64,000 nt of DNA from a candidate division BRC1 bacterium HGW-BRC1-1 (GTDB lineage Bacteria > Sumerlaeota > Sumerlaeia > Sumerlaeales > Sumerlaeaceae): NCBI GenBank assembly GCA_002842095.1, contig PHCB01000002.1, positions 124,001 through 188,000 of the forward strand. The letters run 5' to 3'. Below, in pieces: positions 51,246-60,113 of this stretch (position 1 is its first letter; each line of letters starts with the position of its first letter). Below the pieces are notes generated by a model. It ran no database searches. It had not been told where the DNA came from and worked only from the letters and a program-made list of their open reading frames with translations. Both the position numbers and the translations under genes were made by a program.

Positions 51246-51506
51246 GTGAGCGACGCACCCAGCACGGCAGGCGACGAGACCGCACGCGACGACGCGGCGC
51301 GCGGATTCATTTCGCGTTGGAGCAGATCCAGCTATGCCGAGCGGGTCATCTCGTTCACCCTCCCCGAACAAGTCCAAGCCGTCCGCGCCCAAAGAGCCCG
51401 CCTCGGCCCCGTAACCCCCGAAACCATAGCCCAAACCTTCCAAGGCCGCCGCACCAAGCAGATAGCCGAAATTATAGAAACCCTGAAAATCCTGGGGCAG
51501 GGGTAG
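51246..51506 (+). CDS. Small protein resembling a methyltransferase/restriction C-terminal tail
   Basis: An 86-residue protein from GTG 51246 with GGGGGG upstream. Its C-terminal half, ISFTLPEQVQAVRAQRARLG then FQGRRTKQIAEIIETLKILG, has the look of the helical tail that ends several DNA methyltransferase and restriction-type proteins; this is from memory and unproven. It lies 6 bp before the CoiA-like gene on the same strand. It may be the end of a lost larger gene or a small helical partner of the nuclease. Confidence 0.4.
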   Translation: MSDAPSTAGDETARDDAARGFISRWSRSSYAERVISFTLPEQVQAVRAQRARLGPVTPETIAQTFQGRRTKQIAEIIETLKILGQG

Positions 51507-51512
51507 GAGCGA

Positions 51513-53024
51513 GTGACACAGCATCCCAATACTCCCCCCCGCCCGTCACACGATGATGCTGAACAGTGCGAGAGTGGTCAAGAAGGACAGCGGGACAAGT
51601 TGCGTGTTCCATATGCTCTCCAAATGGATGCTGAAATTCCTTTGGGTCCAGCACAGGCAGAAAGCGGAAAGTTGTATCGGTGCCCCGAGTGCTTGGCACC
51701 TGTCCGGGTCCGTCACGGCGCCGTGCGACGTTGGCATTTCTTCCACGCAACCGATGCCGGCAATTGCGGATTCGGTGGTGAATCGTGTCAGCATGTGTTG
51801 GCAAAGCACCTAATCTACTGGGCGGTGATTGATTGGCGAAGGAATTCCGGACCGGTCCCAAAGTTGATTCGTGAGTGCCGCCGTAAACATCAAATATCGT
51901 CTGCGCTCAGCGATCAGGTTCACGACGCAGCAATTGAGTGTCGGGTTGGTCAGCTCGGGCACGGGTCGATCATTCCCGATGTACTGCTTCTCGATCACTC
52001 TGGCAAGGCGCACGCTGGAATCGAGATATGGTACAAGCATCAAGTTGACGAGGAAAAGGCGGTGCGAGCTGGCGATCTGCACCTCATCGAACTCCGGGCC
52101 GATGAGGTGCTTGACGATCCGTTGGTTTGGCGAGTGGTTGGCGAGACAGGCACCTCGGTGCCCTGGGTCTGCGCCGAGTGCGGCCCGCTCGATCAGCAGG
52201 AGGAGGAGGCCCGCCAGCATGCGGCGAAAGTGCGAGCCGCCAAGCGAGAGACCCAACGGCGAGAAGAGGCTCGATCCGCTGAGAGGGAGGAGCGACGGCG
52301 ACTGGAGGATCTGAGGCGTCGAAGCAAGGCGTTGAAACTCCGGGTTCACTGGCGTAATGCCAAGAATGTGCCATCGAACTATGGCATGGTACTGCGCGAT
52401 CAGAAAGTGCCGCAGGTAGACGGTTGCCCGCTGCAACAACGGTACTATATGGATCATCACTATGCCAATGTGGAAGCCGACTGCTCGGATTGCCAGTTTC
52501 AGTACGATATCCAGCAGCACTGGGACACGCGGAAACGCCGCGACTACCCCGAACTGGTGTTCTGTGAAGCCAACCAGCTTTCGGAGGCAGATCTTGCCTC
52601 AGAGCGAGCGCGGGTTCGCAGCGAGCGTGATGAATCAAATAAGCGCAAAGCCGAAGCATGGGCCGACCAAGCGAAGCCCCTCCCTGCTTCCCCTCCCGGT
52701 CCGCCGGTCTTTGAGAAGGCCCTGATACCGTACTTGTCGCGAACGGATCGTCCGGCTGAAACTGCCAATCCACCAGAACCCACACGAAGTCCGACGGGAC
52801 CTATTGCCCTGCATGTAGTCCCTTCCAGCACCAGGCATGAGGGTAAAGCGCCCATCACGGAGTACCGGGTGAAGTGTCCTCTGCGCCTTGGTAAATCGGA
52901 CCAAACCGTTTTGGTTCTGGAGGCATGCCCGAGGTGCGAAAGCAAGTATGAGATAGTCTCACCCTCCGATCAACCGATGATCGTTTGGTGCAATGGGCAT
53001 GCGAATTGTAAGGAATGGTGCTGA
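51513..53024 (+). CDS. CoiA-like nuclease with zinc-binding motifs
   Basis: A 503-residue protein. Residues 55-100 hold CPEC and RRWHFFH with GESCQHVLAKHLIYWAV, the zinc/CoiA N-terminal module. A PD-(D/E)xK-type core follows, with D146 (IIPDVLL) and E161-x-W163 (GIEIWYK), where CoiA-like proteins have E-x-Q. A 60-residue Glu/Arg-rich helix (about 228-290) links to a C-terminal half that ends in another Cys-rich ribbon (ACPRCESKYE, CNGHANCKEWC). CoiA proteins act in competence-DNA processing; similar domains also appear in defence contexts. It starts at GTG 51513 after TAGGAG. Confidence 0.7.
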   Translation: MTQHPNTPPRPSHDDAEQCESGQEGQRDKLRVPYALQMDAEIPLGPAQAESGKLYRCPECLAPVRVRHGAVRRWHFFHATDAGNCGFGGESCQHVLAKHLIYWAVIDWRRNSGPVPKLIRECRRKHQISSALSDQVHDAAIECRVGQLGHGSIIPDVLLLDHSGKAHAGIEIWYKHQVDEEKAVRAGDLHLIELRADEVLDDPLVWRVVGETGTSVPWVCAECGPLDQQEEEARQHAAKVRAAKRETQRREEARSAEREERRRLEDLRRRSKALKLRVHWRNAKNVPSNYGMVLRDQKVPQVDGCPLQQRYYMDHHYANVEADCSDCQFQYDIQQHWDTRKRRDYPELVFCEANQLSEADLASERARVRSERDESNKRKAEAWADQAKPLPASPPGPPVFEKALIPYLSRTDRPAETANPPEPTRSPTGPIALHVVPSSTRHEGKAPITEYRVKCPLRLGKSDQTVLVLEACPRCESKYEIVSPSDQPMIVWCNGHANCKEWC

Positions 53025-53307
53025 TAACGGCTGGAATTTGCCGACTCGAGCCGCCAGGACGCGTCTGGCCTGATCCATCCAAAGTCCGCTGCCGGGCAGG
53101 TGAAGGGCCGGCAGCGGCAGCAGGCACGCCAGCGTGATGCCAGTGTTCAACCCCAATACCCTTCCGGCAAAGTAGATCCAGAGGAGTGCAAATGTGATCG
53201 AAGCGTTATCCTCACAACGCTCACGCTGACGGTTCGCCTAGGGACGTACTCGGCACGGCTTCAGACGATATCTGTCCAGCGTGTTGTTGGCATCCCTGCA
53301 CGTCAAA

Positions 53308-54570
53308 TTAAGGCAGTGATTCGACTACGGTCGGTTGTGCGCATAGCTTTATCCATAGGGCAAAGCCTCGGTGCTGGAATCGATAGACTCCCGGCTGACC
53401 CTCCTTGCCAAGGATGATATGGCGATCTCGCAGGGCTTTTATGGCATTGCTCAGGACCGATGTCGTTCCTTTGAAGTGTTTCTTTATATGTGCACGATTT
53501 ACCCACGAATCGTTTTGCTCTGCCATGATACGAAGAACCTGTCTATAACTGTCATTTTGGATACGGTTATAGAAGTCGTTCCTGTAGTACCTATCGCCGA
53601 TGAGATCCATGGCTCCACGGGGAGCGAATGCGCCCTTTATCACATCGTCTTCGTCTATCGAGCAGTCGACGTCCATAGCAAACGCTGAGTAGCCAAACTG
53701 TTGAATGAAATGGGGATATCCTTCGGATATTCGCGTAACGAGATCACGGGCTGACGGTGTCAGGGCCACCTTCTCGTCGTTCAAATCATTTGCGTGGGCG
53801 ATGCAGACGTCAAGCACTTGACGCACTTCGTTTTGTGAAAGACGATTCAAGCAGTGCTCCTCGAACAGTCGGAGAGACGAGGGATGGCTGTTGTGAAGAA
53901 CCGCACGCACCTCCGGCAGACCAGCGATTCCCACAAGAACGCGATTACAGTCGCGACGCTGAAGGCGCTCTAGAAGGAGCTTCAGAAATGACCCGAGCTG
54001 AAGGGCAGAGGACGAGTTGTCGGCTTCGTCGATAAGGACAAGAATGCCCTCAAAGCTGTCGGCGAAACCGCTCGCTTGCGGTTGCATGCACATTCGCTGG
54101 GTTACAGCAGCAAAAGAGTTGGCGAATTCGTCGGCGAGGACCTCGTCACACTGAGCGCTGCCAGATGCATTCAGTTTCGTTCCAGCCACTTCGAGGCGTT
54201 TCAAGAAGCTCCAAGCATCTGCAAGAAAATGCCGTGCAGGTTCCGACTTGCCAAGTTCGCTAGTCAAAGCGCACTCTATCCGCCGGATAAGCCCCAGTTG
54301 AGTCGTGTTTCTATCAATGTCAACGTCGATAACAAGAAACTTAAACTTGAGGTTTTCAAGAACGATGGAGCCCTGCGCAAGACATCGGATGTAAGTCATG
54401 AGCGATGTCTTTCCGATTCCTCTTTCCCCCGTGATGATGAAGTGCGCGGGCTGGTCGGCTCGCGTCTGTACGAGTGAGGACTCAAGGCGCTCGATCTCCT
54501 CAATTCGACCGACGAACATACCAGGGTTCACGGGAGAGTTCGGGCGGAACGGGTTGATTCGCTTATGCAT
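53308..54570 (-). CDS. AAA+ ATPase of the Orc1/Cdc6-STAND-like type
   Basis: A 420-residue protein. Residues 8-45 carry NPFRPNSPVNPGMFVGRIEE, the entry segment of MoxR/Orc-like and STAND ATPases. The Walker A is ITGERGIGKTS, the Walker B ILVLIDEADN, and a sensor-like segment reads VGIAGLPEVRAVL. The C-terminus has a winged-helix pattern (IMAEQNDSWVNRAHIKKHFK). It is probably a nucleotide-dependent switch that binds DNA or a partner. The ATG at 54570 follows AAGGAAA. It converges on the CoiA-like gene 283 bp away. The 53025-53307 gap holds nothing that I can identify. Confidence 0.8.
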   Translation of the reverse strand: MHKRINPFRPNSPVNPGMFVGRIEEIERLESSLVQTRADQPAHFIITGERGIGKTSLMTYIRCLAQGSIVLENLKFKFLVIDVDIDRNTTQLGLIRRIECALTSELGKSEPARHFLADAWSFLKRLEVAGTKLNASGSAQCDEVLADEFANSFAAVTQRMCMQPQASGFADSFEGILVLIDEADNSSSALQLGSFLKLLLERLQRRDCNRVLVGIAGLPEVRAVLHNSHPSSLRLFEEHCLNRLSQNEVRQVLDVCIAHANDLNDEKVALTPSARDLVTRISEGYPHFIQQFGYSAFAMDVDCSIDEDDVIKGAFAPRGAMDLIGDRYYRNDFYNRIQNDSYRQVLRIMAEQNDSWVNRAHIKKHFKGTTSVLSNAIKALRDRHIILGKEGQPGVYRFQHRGFALWIKLCAQPTVVESLP

Positions 54571-54879
54571 TCGTGTTTCCTTTTCCTTGGCCAACAGTAC
54601 TATTGAGTCTACCTCGTCTGAGGCGTGATCGGCGGGGTTCCGACTCCTGTGCATCTGGATTCGTGGGGCCCGTGTCAAGCGGAGACCGCTTGCTCCTGAA
54701 GTGGTTATTCGCGCCTCAAGTCATTTCGCCTGCAGTTGAAGTGGGCAGAGACTGATAAGTTTCATGTCGTGACGATTCGGCTGGAGCCGGGCCGCGGGCG
54801 CGGCACGAAATAGGCATGTCGGGGGCGGGAGGGCGGCGACATCTCGCCGCGCAGCCCTTCGTCGAGGCAGGATTCCCCG
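54571..54879. other. Intergenic region, nothing recognised
   Basis: The 309 bp between the AAA+ gene and the small membrane protein contain no convincing coding frame, repeat or RNA. Frames crossing it are antisense to neighbours and have low-complexity composition. Confidence 0.5.
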
Positions 54880-55083
54880 CTACCAGTCGAACCGGGCGGC
54901 GACAAATGGCGCGGCCATTAGCGCCACGCCGATGAAGGTCATCCACGCGACATTCGCCACGAGGTACGGGTAGAAGCACAGCGCCCCTCCGGCGAGCATG
55001 AAGGCAATCTCCGACTGCTTCTTGCCATACACGAAATACGCCATTCCTACGAGGCCGAACAGGAAGGAGAGCGCGAGGTTCAC
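54880..55083 (-). CDS. Small two-helix membrane protein
   Basis: A 67-residue protein beginning at GTG. LSFLFGLVGMAYFVYGKKQS then FMLAGGALCFYPYLVANVAW and FIGVALMAAPFVAARFDW give two or three short hydrophobic segments with the GxxYFxYGK and CxYPY pattern common to small inner-membrane proteins found in many environmental bacteria. The function is unknown. It is a lone gene, followed by a region of decayed sequence. Confidence 0.65.
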   Translation of the reverse strand: MNLALSFLFGLVGMAYFVYGKKQSEIAFMLAGGALCFYPYLVANVAWMTFIGVALMAAPFVAARFDW

Positions 55084-55279
55084 TGCAGGTATCTACCCTT
55101 GGCGGCGCGGACAATTCCGTCCGCGATGGCGGGGGCAACCGTGCGGCAGGTCTGGTGCTGGCACTTCGCGTACGTCTCGGGCTTTCGCAGGACGAAATGG
55201 CGCGCCTGATGTATGTTTCGTCGCGCACCTTGCAGCGCCTCGAGTGCGGAGAGAGCCCCCTCAGTGGCGGCGATGCCGC

Positions 55280-55342
55280 CAGCCACTTTACGATTTCGCG
55301 GACTTCGTTGGTTCTGCCCAGTTTTACGCAAGCCTTGGCCAT
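55280..55342 (-). pseudogene. Short helical (TPR-like) gene tail, copy 1
   Basis: From 55342 the minus strand reads MAKACVKLGRTNEVREIVKW then LAAS. A closely related short frame occurs at 55538-55622, so this is a duplicated tail of some helical repeat protein. Confidence 0.4.
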
Positions 55343-55375
55343 GATTTGCGATAGGGAAATCGATTCCTTCCAACC

Positions 55376-55480
55376 GCTTGCACACCGCTTGCACACCGCT
55401 TGCACACCGGTTGCACGCCGGTTGCACACCGGTCGCGCCGGGGTTGCCATCCGCCAGGAAATGGGCAAGGGGGAGGTGAA
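55376..55480 (-). repeat. Dispersed repeat, inverted partial copy 3
   Basis: On the minus strand it reads CTTGCCCATTTCCTGGCGGA, TGGCAACCCCGGCG and then six or seven 11-bp units (ACCGGTGTGCA, AGCGGTGTGCA types). This is the 3' half of the element at 18192 and 21805. Confidence 0.8.
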
Positions 55481-55485
55481 GAATT

Positions 55486-55518
55486 AGGAATTATGAATTA
55501 CGAATTAGGAATTACGTA
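55486..55518. repeat. Heptamer repeat (GAATTAC type), single arm
   Basis: GAATTAGGAATTATGAATTA continues into CGAATTAGGAATTAC: five 7-bp units with variation. It lies directly against the partial dispersed repeat. Confidence 0.75.
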
Positions 55519-55537
55519 TTGCAGGCGAGTTCTTGTT

Positions 55538-55622
55538 CGCTGCCCGATCTTATTCCCGACGCAACCAGCCGCTTTAGGATCTCGCGGGCTTTGTTGGTTC
55601 GGCCCGGTTTTACGTAGGCCAT
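55538..55622 (-). pseudogene. Short helical (TPR-like) gene tail, copy 2
   Basis: From 55622 the minus strand reads MAYVKPGRTNKAREILKRLV then ASGI. It is similar to the fragment at 55280-55342 (VKxGRTNxxREI). Neither copy has a complete gene attached. Confidence 0.4.
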
Positions 55623-55695
55623 GTTATGCTCCCCGGGATGGACTCAATCCGCGCTGGATGCATAATGGGAAGGATTCGTGGAATGCTGACGGTAA

Positions 55696-55770
55696 TGGTG
55701 GGCACGCTGGGATTCGAACCCAGGACCAACGGATTAAAAGTCCGCTGCTCTACCGCTGAGCTACGCGCCC
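55696..55770 (-). tRNA. tRNA-Lys (anticodon TTT)
   Basis: Minus-strand cloverleaf: acceptor GGGCGCG/CGTGCCC, D arm GCTC/GAGC, anticodon stem GCGGA/TCCGT with loop CTTTTAA (anticodon TTT at 55736-55738), and T stem CTGGG/CCCAG with loop TTCGAAT. The CCA end is encoded. It decodes AAA/AAG and marks the end of the repeat-rich region. Confidence 0.97.
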
Positions 55771-56134
55771 AACGAGGTGGGGGGGTGGTGTCTTGCGGGG
55801 GGAAGTGCTTGCTGACAGGCATCCGGTCTCAGCACCCGAGAAGTTGCGCGCAAACCCGCGACATTTGCCTACAAGGGCTTGATGGCGCTATTCGTGAGGA
55901 ACCTTGCTGGGGGTGCAGTTCTTGCCCTTCGCTTCTTCATTTTTGCGGGCTTGTGGGTTCGCATTCCCCTTTACTTTTCGCGCAGTGCAAACGCTGTTAA
56001 TGCCACCTGATTTTACGGGCCGCGTTTGACGTTCTGCGTCACGGGGTTTTCGTCGGATTTCGTTTCGTCCTGCGCCGTGCCGCTGGAGGGCAAACTCGTC
56101 CCACCCATTAACGCCAGTTATGGCGGAGGACAAC
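55771..56134. other. Intergenic region, nothing recognised
   Basis: The 364 bp between tRNA-Lys and the large secreted protein show no repeat, RNA or supported frame. A good ribosome-binding site GGAGGA is at 56125-56130. Confidence 0.5.
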
Positions 56135-59100
56135 ATGCTCTCCAGAGCACGCACCCTATTGCAGGTGTTGCTGATGCACACCTGTGCCCTGTCGCTTTTT
56201 GCAGCGAACCCGCTGCACTCCACTCTCGCCGACTTCGAGTCGGGGTCCACCCAGGGGGCCGTGTCTGTTACGGCCGCCAATTCAGCATCCACCGGGAATG
56301 CAAATTCCACGTTGGTGAACGTCACGGATGCGGGGTCCAAGCGATTACGCATAACCGACGACGACGGCGTTTACAACGGGGCGGCCATCACGTTCTCCAA
56401 CGCCATTACGGGGCCGGGCTATTATCTCATTACGGCCGACGTGAAGGTGGACAACCCCGGTGGCATGGGTTCCTTCGGCATGGCCGTGCGCGAGGGTGGC
56501 GCGGTGGCCGGCAAGATCATGGACGAAAACGCCGGTTACGTGATGAACCTCTCGGGCACCGGCGATGCGGCTCTGGGTTACCAGACCATCGGCGCGGCGC
56601 TCGAAGTCGCCGCGGGCGGCAGTTTCCCGCGCGCGGTCACGGTTTATTTCAGCACGGATCCCTCCGGCAATAATTACACCGCCTCGGCCTACGAGGGGAA
56701 CTTCAGCGGCAACCATCGCGCGGGGACCACCACGTGGGCGGCGGGCACTTCCAACGCGGTTTACGTCGACAACATCAAGCGCATCGGGCCGGGCAATTTC
56801 GGCGAGGAGCGCCACCTGTGGATTTCCATCGGCGACGGCTACACCGACCTGGCCAAGCTGGAGAACATCCTCGTGCAGGCGAAGGCGAACAACTTCAACT
56901 GCATCGACATTCTCGCGCGCTATCGCAGCGATGCTTACTATGTGCCGAACCGCAGCGATTCCACCTACCCCAACCCCGAGCCTTTCGGAACCAAGGTGGG
57001 CGGCAAGGCGGCCTCGGCGGATAACGATCCGCTGCAATACGCCGTGGACCGCGGCCACGAGCTGGGGCTGAAAGTGTACGCGGCGTTCAGTTGCTTCCTC
57101 GTGTCGAATTCCAGCTACCCGACCACGCTTCCCTCGGGCAGCATCATGTGGTACTACAACAGCGGATCGCCCCGCGCGATGCTGACGACCGACCCCAGCG
57201 CCGAGGGTCTGTGGGCCGACTACGCCCGCGCCGACGTGCGCGATTATACGCGCAACGTGATGATGGACATGGTTGTGAACTACGACATCGACGGCGTCGT
57301 TTTCGACCGCATCCGCACGCCCAGCACCAACTTCAGCTACAACCCGCAGGGTCTGGCGGAGATGGGCGTTTCGGGCACGCCGTCGCCCACCGACACGACG
57401 TTCCGCAACGTGCGGCGCGACGCCCTCACCACTTTCCTCAAGGAAAGCTATGAGGCCGTTACCAACGTGAAACCCTGGGTGGTGGTCGGCTCGGCGCCCA
57501 TCGCGTACGGCACGGCGCTAACCGACACTTACAACTCCGTGTTGCAGTTCTGGCCCAAGTGGAGCGCTCGCCCCACGGCCAATCGCGCCATTTCCTTTGG
57601 CGTGATGGATCTCTACCAGCCGCAGTTCTACCGGCTCACTTCGTCGGGCGGATCGGCGGCCAACCGCACGCTTATGTTGAAGGCGCAGTATGGCGATATC
57701 GCCGCGTACTCGCTGGACATGGGCCTGATGCCCGGCTCGATGACGGCCATTGCGCCGCTGCTGTATCACCCCACCTCGGGTGACACGGACCAGAGCGGCG
57801 TGAATGCGCAGAACATCACCGACGCCCGCGAACTGGCCATGACCGGCATCGGCATTTATCCCGCCACGCAAACGCTGGCGGATATCGCCGCCATCCGCGC
57901 GCCCGGCGCAAGCTCCGCCGGCGTCGACGTTCTCGGTTCGCCCGCACCCTTCACCGATTATCTGATGAAGGCCGACTACGACAACGTAAAGCCCAACGCG
58001 GTGGGTTCATTCACCGCCACGGCCCGGGCCGACGGCACCGTGCTGCTCGGCTGGAACGCCCCCGCTGCGGCCTCTGACGGCGAGACCGCCAACGGCTATA
58101 TGCTCTATCGCTCGAAGACCAGCCCGGTTAAAGAATATCGCGCCAACCAGATCACGTTGAACGCCATAGCCGGAAGCGCCACGTCGTATGTGGTGCCCAC
58201 GGATTTCGAGGGCTCGTACTATTACAAGATCGTTCCCCTGGACGATTACAACAATCGCGGCCCGGCTTCCACGTCAGGACTCATCACCGTGGCGGGCGAA
58301 CCTGCTCCTCCGGCGGACGTGGTGGTGGACAACCCCGCGGCTTCCTTTACGGGAACGTGGAGCGTCGGTTTTTCCTCGTCGGACAAATACGGCGTGGACT
58401 ACGCCTACAAATACAACGGCGATGGCAGCAACACCGCCACCTTCACGGGCACCCTGCCCACGGCGGGACAATGGGAAGTCAGCGAATGGCATCCCGTGGG
58501 CACGAACCGCGCAACCAACGCCCGCCACGTCGTGAACCACGCGTCGGGCGCCACGACCTACAACGTGAACCAAACCGCGAATGGCGGGCAATGGAACGCC
58601 ATCGGCACGCACCAGTTTAATGCCGGAGCGGCATCTGTTACCATCGACGACCTCTTCACCGGTTCCGTCATCATGGCCGATGCGATCCGCTTCGGCTATG
58701 TGGTCACGGCTCCTGTGGCACCGTTGTCGCTCACGGCCACGGCTGCGGGGCAGACGGCGATTGATCTGGCGTGGTCGGACAATGCGTCCAACGAGCGCCA
58801 TTTCATCGTCAGTCGCGCATCCTCGGCGGCGGGACCGTTTGTCGATCGCGTGGTGCTGGGCATCAACGTGACCAGCTATCGCGACAACGGCCTGTCGGCT
58901 AACACCACCTACTATTACAAGGTGCGTGCCACCAACAGCGGCGGCGATTCGGCTAATTCGAATACCGCGTCGGCCGCAACCCTGCCCACGCCGCCAGCGG
59001 CGCCCAGCGGGTTGACGGCCACCGCAATGAGCGCCTCGCAGATCAATCTCGCGTGGACCGACAATGCGTCCAACGAGACGAACTTCGTAGTCGCGCGCGG

Positions 59101-59953
59101 CACGGCTTCGGGTGGGCCTTACAGCGACATCGCCACCCTTGCGGCCAACACCACCAGCTATGCCAACACCGGTCTCGCTGCCAACACGACTTATTATTAC
59201 GTCGTGCGGGCGGTGAACGGTGGCGGCTCCAGCGCCAACAGCGCCCAGGCCTCCGCAACAACGCAAGCGGCTCTGCCCGCCGCGCCAAGCGGATTGACGG
59301 CCACCGCCGTGAGCGCCTCGCAGATAAATCTCGCGTGGACCGACAATGCGTCCAACGAGACCAACTTCGTGGTCGCCCGCGGCACGGCGTCAGGTGGTCC
59401 TTACAGCGACATCGCCACCCTTGCGGCCAACACGACCAGCTACGCCAACACCGGCCTCGCTGCCAACACGACCTATTACTATGTCGTGCGGGCGACAAAC
59501 GCCGGTGGCGCCAGTGCCAACAGTTCGCAGGCTTCTGCTATCACCTGGCCGGCGGAGATCATCGTGGACAACACCGCCGCTGGCTTCACGGCGTCGGGCA
59601 GTTGGTACACGGCCACCGGAGCAACCGATAAGTACGGCACCAACTACCGCTACCGCAGCACGGCGGCTGCCTCGGATGCAGCAACCTGGAGCTACACCGT
59701 GCCCCAAACCCGCCAGTATGAAATCTATGCCTGGTGGAGTGTCGGAAGCAACCGCAGCAAAACCGCTCCATACGTAGTGGCCCACGCGGGCGGCAGCACG
59801 ACGGTCCCGAAGAACCAGCAAGCGACCGGAGGTTCCTGGCAGAGTCTGGGCGTTTATACGCTCAATGCCGGTGCCAACAACGTGAAACTGTCCTGCTGGA
59901 CCACCACGGGCTTCGTGGTCATTGCGGACGCGGTTCGCATCGTTCCTCGTTAA
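56135..59953 (+). CDS. Secreted GHL10-like glycosidase with FN3 and golvesin domains
   Basis: A 1272-residue secreted protein. The signal peptide is LLQVLLMHTCALSLFA. Residues about 25-225 form a beta-sandwich, and residues about 235-640 a glycosyl-hydrolase-like-10 (DUF187 type) barrel: ISIGDGYTDLAKLENIL, the DRGHELGLKVYAAF strand and VNYDIDGVVFDRIRTP with the family's DG-DR motif. Then come an FN3 domain (about 650-735), a golvesin-C-like domain (745-870), three FN3 domains, and a second golvesin-like domain (about 1150-1272, FVVIADAVRIVP end). It is probably attached to or acts on extracellular polysaccharide. GGAGGA fixes ATG 56135 over 56120. Confidence 0.85.
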   Translation: MLSRARTLLQVLLMHTCALSLFAANPLHSTLADFESGSTQGAVSVTAANSASTGNANSTLVNVTDAGSKRLRITDDDGVYNGAAITFSNAITGPGYYLITADVKVDNPGGMGSFGMAVREGGAVAGKIMDENAGYVMNLSGTGDAALGYQTIGAALEVAAGGSFPRAVTVYFSTDPSGNNYTASAYEGNFSGNHRAGTTTWAAGTSNAVYVDNIKRIGPGNFGEERHLWISIGDGYTDLAKLENILVQAKANNFNCIDILARYRSDAYYVPNRSDSTYPNPEPFGTKVGGKAASADNDPLQYAVDRGHELGLKVYAAFSCFLVSNSSYPTTLPSGSIMWYYNSGSPRAMLTTDPSAEGLWADYARADVRDYTRNVMMDMVVNYDIDGVVFDRIRTPSTNFSYNPQGLAEMGVSGTPSPTDTTFRNVRRDALTTFLKESYEAVTNVKPWVVVGSAPIAYGTALTDTYNSVLQFWPKWSARPTANRAISFGVMDLYQPQFYRLTSSGGSAANRTLMLKAQYGDIAAYSLDMGLMPGSMTAIAPLLYHPTSGDTDQSGVNAQNITDARELAMTGIGIYPATQTLADIAAIRAPGASSAGVDVLGSPAPFTDYLMKADYDNVKPNAVGSFTATARADGTVLLGWNAPAAASDGETANGYMLYRSKTSPVKEYRANQITLNAIAGSATSYVVPTDFEGSYYYKIVPLDDYNNRGPASTSGLITVAGEPAPPADVVVDNPAASFTGTWSVGFSSSDKYGVDYAYKYNGDGSNTATFTGTLPTAGQWEVSEWHPVGTNRATNARHVVNHASGATTYNVNQTANGGQWNAIGTHQFNAGAASVTIDDLFTGSVIMADAIRFGYVVTAPVAPLSLTATAAGQTAIDLAWSDNASNERHFIVSRASSAAGPFVDRVVLGINVTSYRDNGLSANTTYYYKVRATNSGGDSANSNTASAATLPTPPAAPSGLTATAMSASQINLAWTDNASNETNFVVARGTASGGPYSDIATLAANTTSYANTGLAANTTYYYVVRAVNGGGSSANSAQASATTQAALPAAPSGLTATAVSASQINLAWTDNASNETNFVVARGTASGGPYSDIATLAANTTSYANTGLAANTTYYYVVRATNAGGASANSSQASAITWPAEIIVDNTAAGFTASGSWYTATGATDKYGTNYRYRSTAAASDAATWSYTVPQTRQYEIYAWWSVGSNRSKTAPYVVAHAGGSTTVPKNQQATGGSWQSLGVYTLNAGANNVKLSCWTTTGFVVIADAVRIVPR
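59001..59546 (+). repeat. Tandem DNA duplication encoding FN3 domains
   Basis: Units at about 59001-59264 and 59283-59546 are offset by 282 bp (94 codons) and nearly identical, including silent positions in segments such as CGCAGAT-AATCTCGCGTGG and TTACAGCGACATCGCCACCC. An older third FN3 unit lies before them. Confidence 0.85.
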
Positions 59954-59979
59954 ACCGCGCCAAACAGTAGTTGTGTCAC

Positions 59980-60027
59980 AGGTTGCCGGATCCCGACAAA
60001 GGTTTGGGGTCCGGCAACCTTTTGTTT
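59980..60027 (+). terminator. Rho-independent terminator after the glycosidase gene
   Basis: AGGTTGCCGGA (59980-59990) pairs perfectly with TCCGGCAACCT (60010-60020), followed by TTTTGTTT. An 11-bp GC-rich stem with T tract. Confidence 0.92.
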
Positions 60028-60113
60028 GGACTCTCCGTCTTAAGTTCCGATAATAACCAAGATGGTCTGAACCTCAGGGGCCATCTATGTAACCCTCAAG
60101 GAGCTTTCCCCCC

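Larger units (their letters stand above)
55155..55487 (+). pseudogene. Truncated XRE-type helix-turn-helix gene
   Basis: The frame starts GTG and reads LALRVRLGLSQDEMARLMYV then SSRTLQRLECGESPLS, a Cro/C1-type helix-turn-helix as in small antitoxin or repressor proteins. After about residue 40 it runs antisense through the fragment at 55280-55342 and then into the inverted copy of the 11-bp repeat, where the sequence is low complexity. I therefore regard it as a 5' remnant with an accidental extension; its partner gene is not seen. Confidence 0.4.

Noticed and set aside
54716-55468. 250-residue minus-strand frame
   Set aside because: It joins a TPR-like fragment, repeat sequence and an out-of-frame overlap with a small membrane protein; composition is not protein-like.
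18699-55770. Classical genomic island bounded by tRNA-Ala and tRNA-Lys
   Set aside because: No integrase, and I see no duplicated tRNA 3' end; the repeat-rich stretch also starts after, not at, the tRNA-Ala gene.
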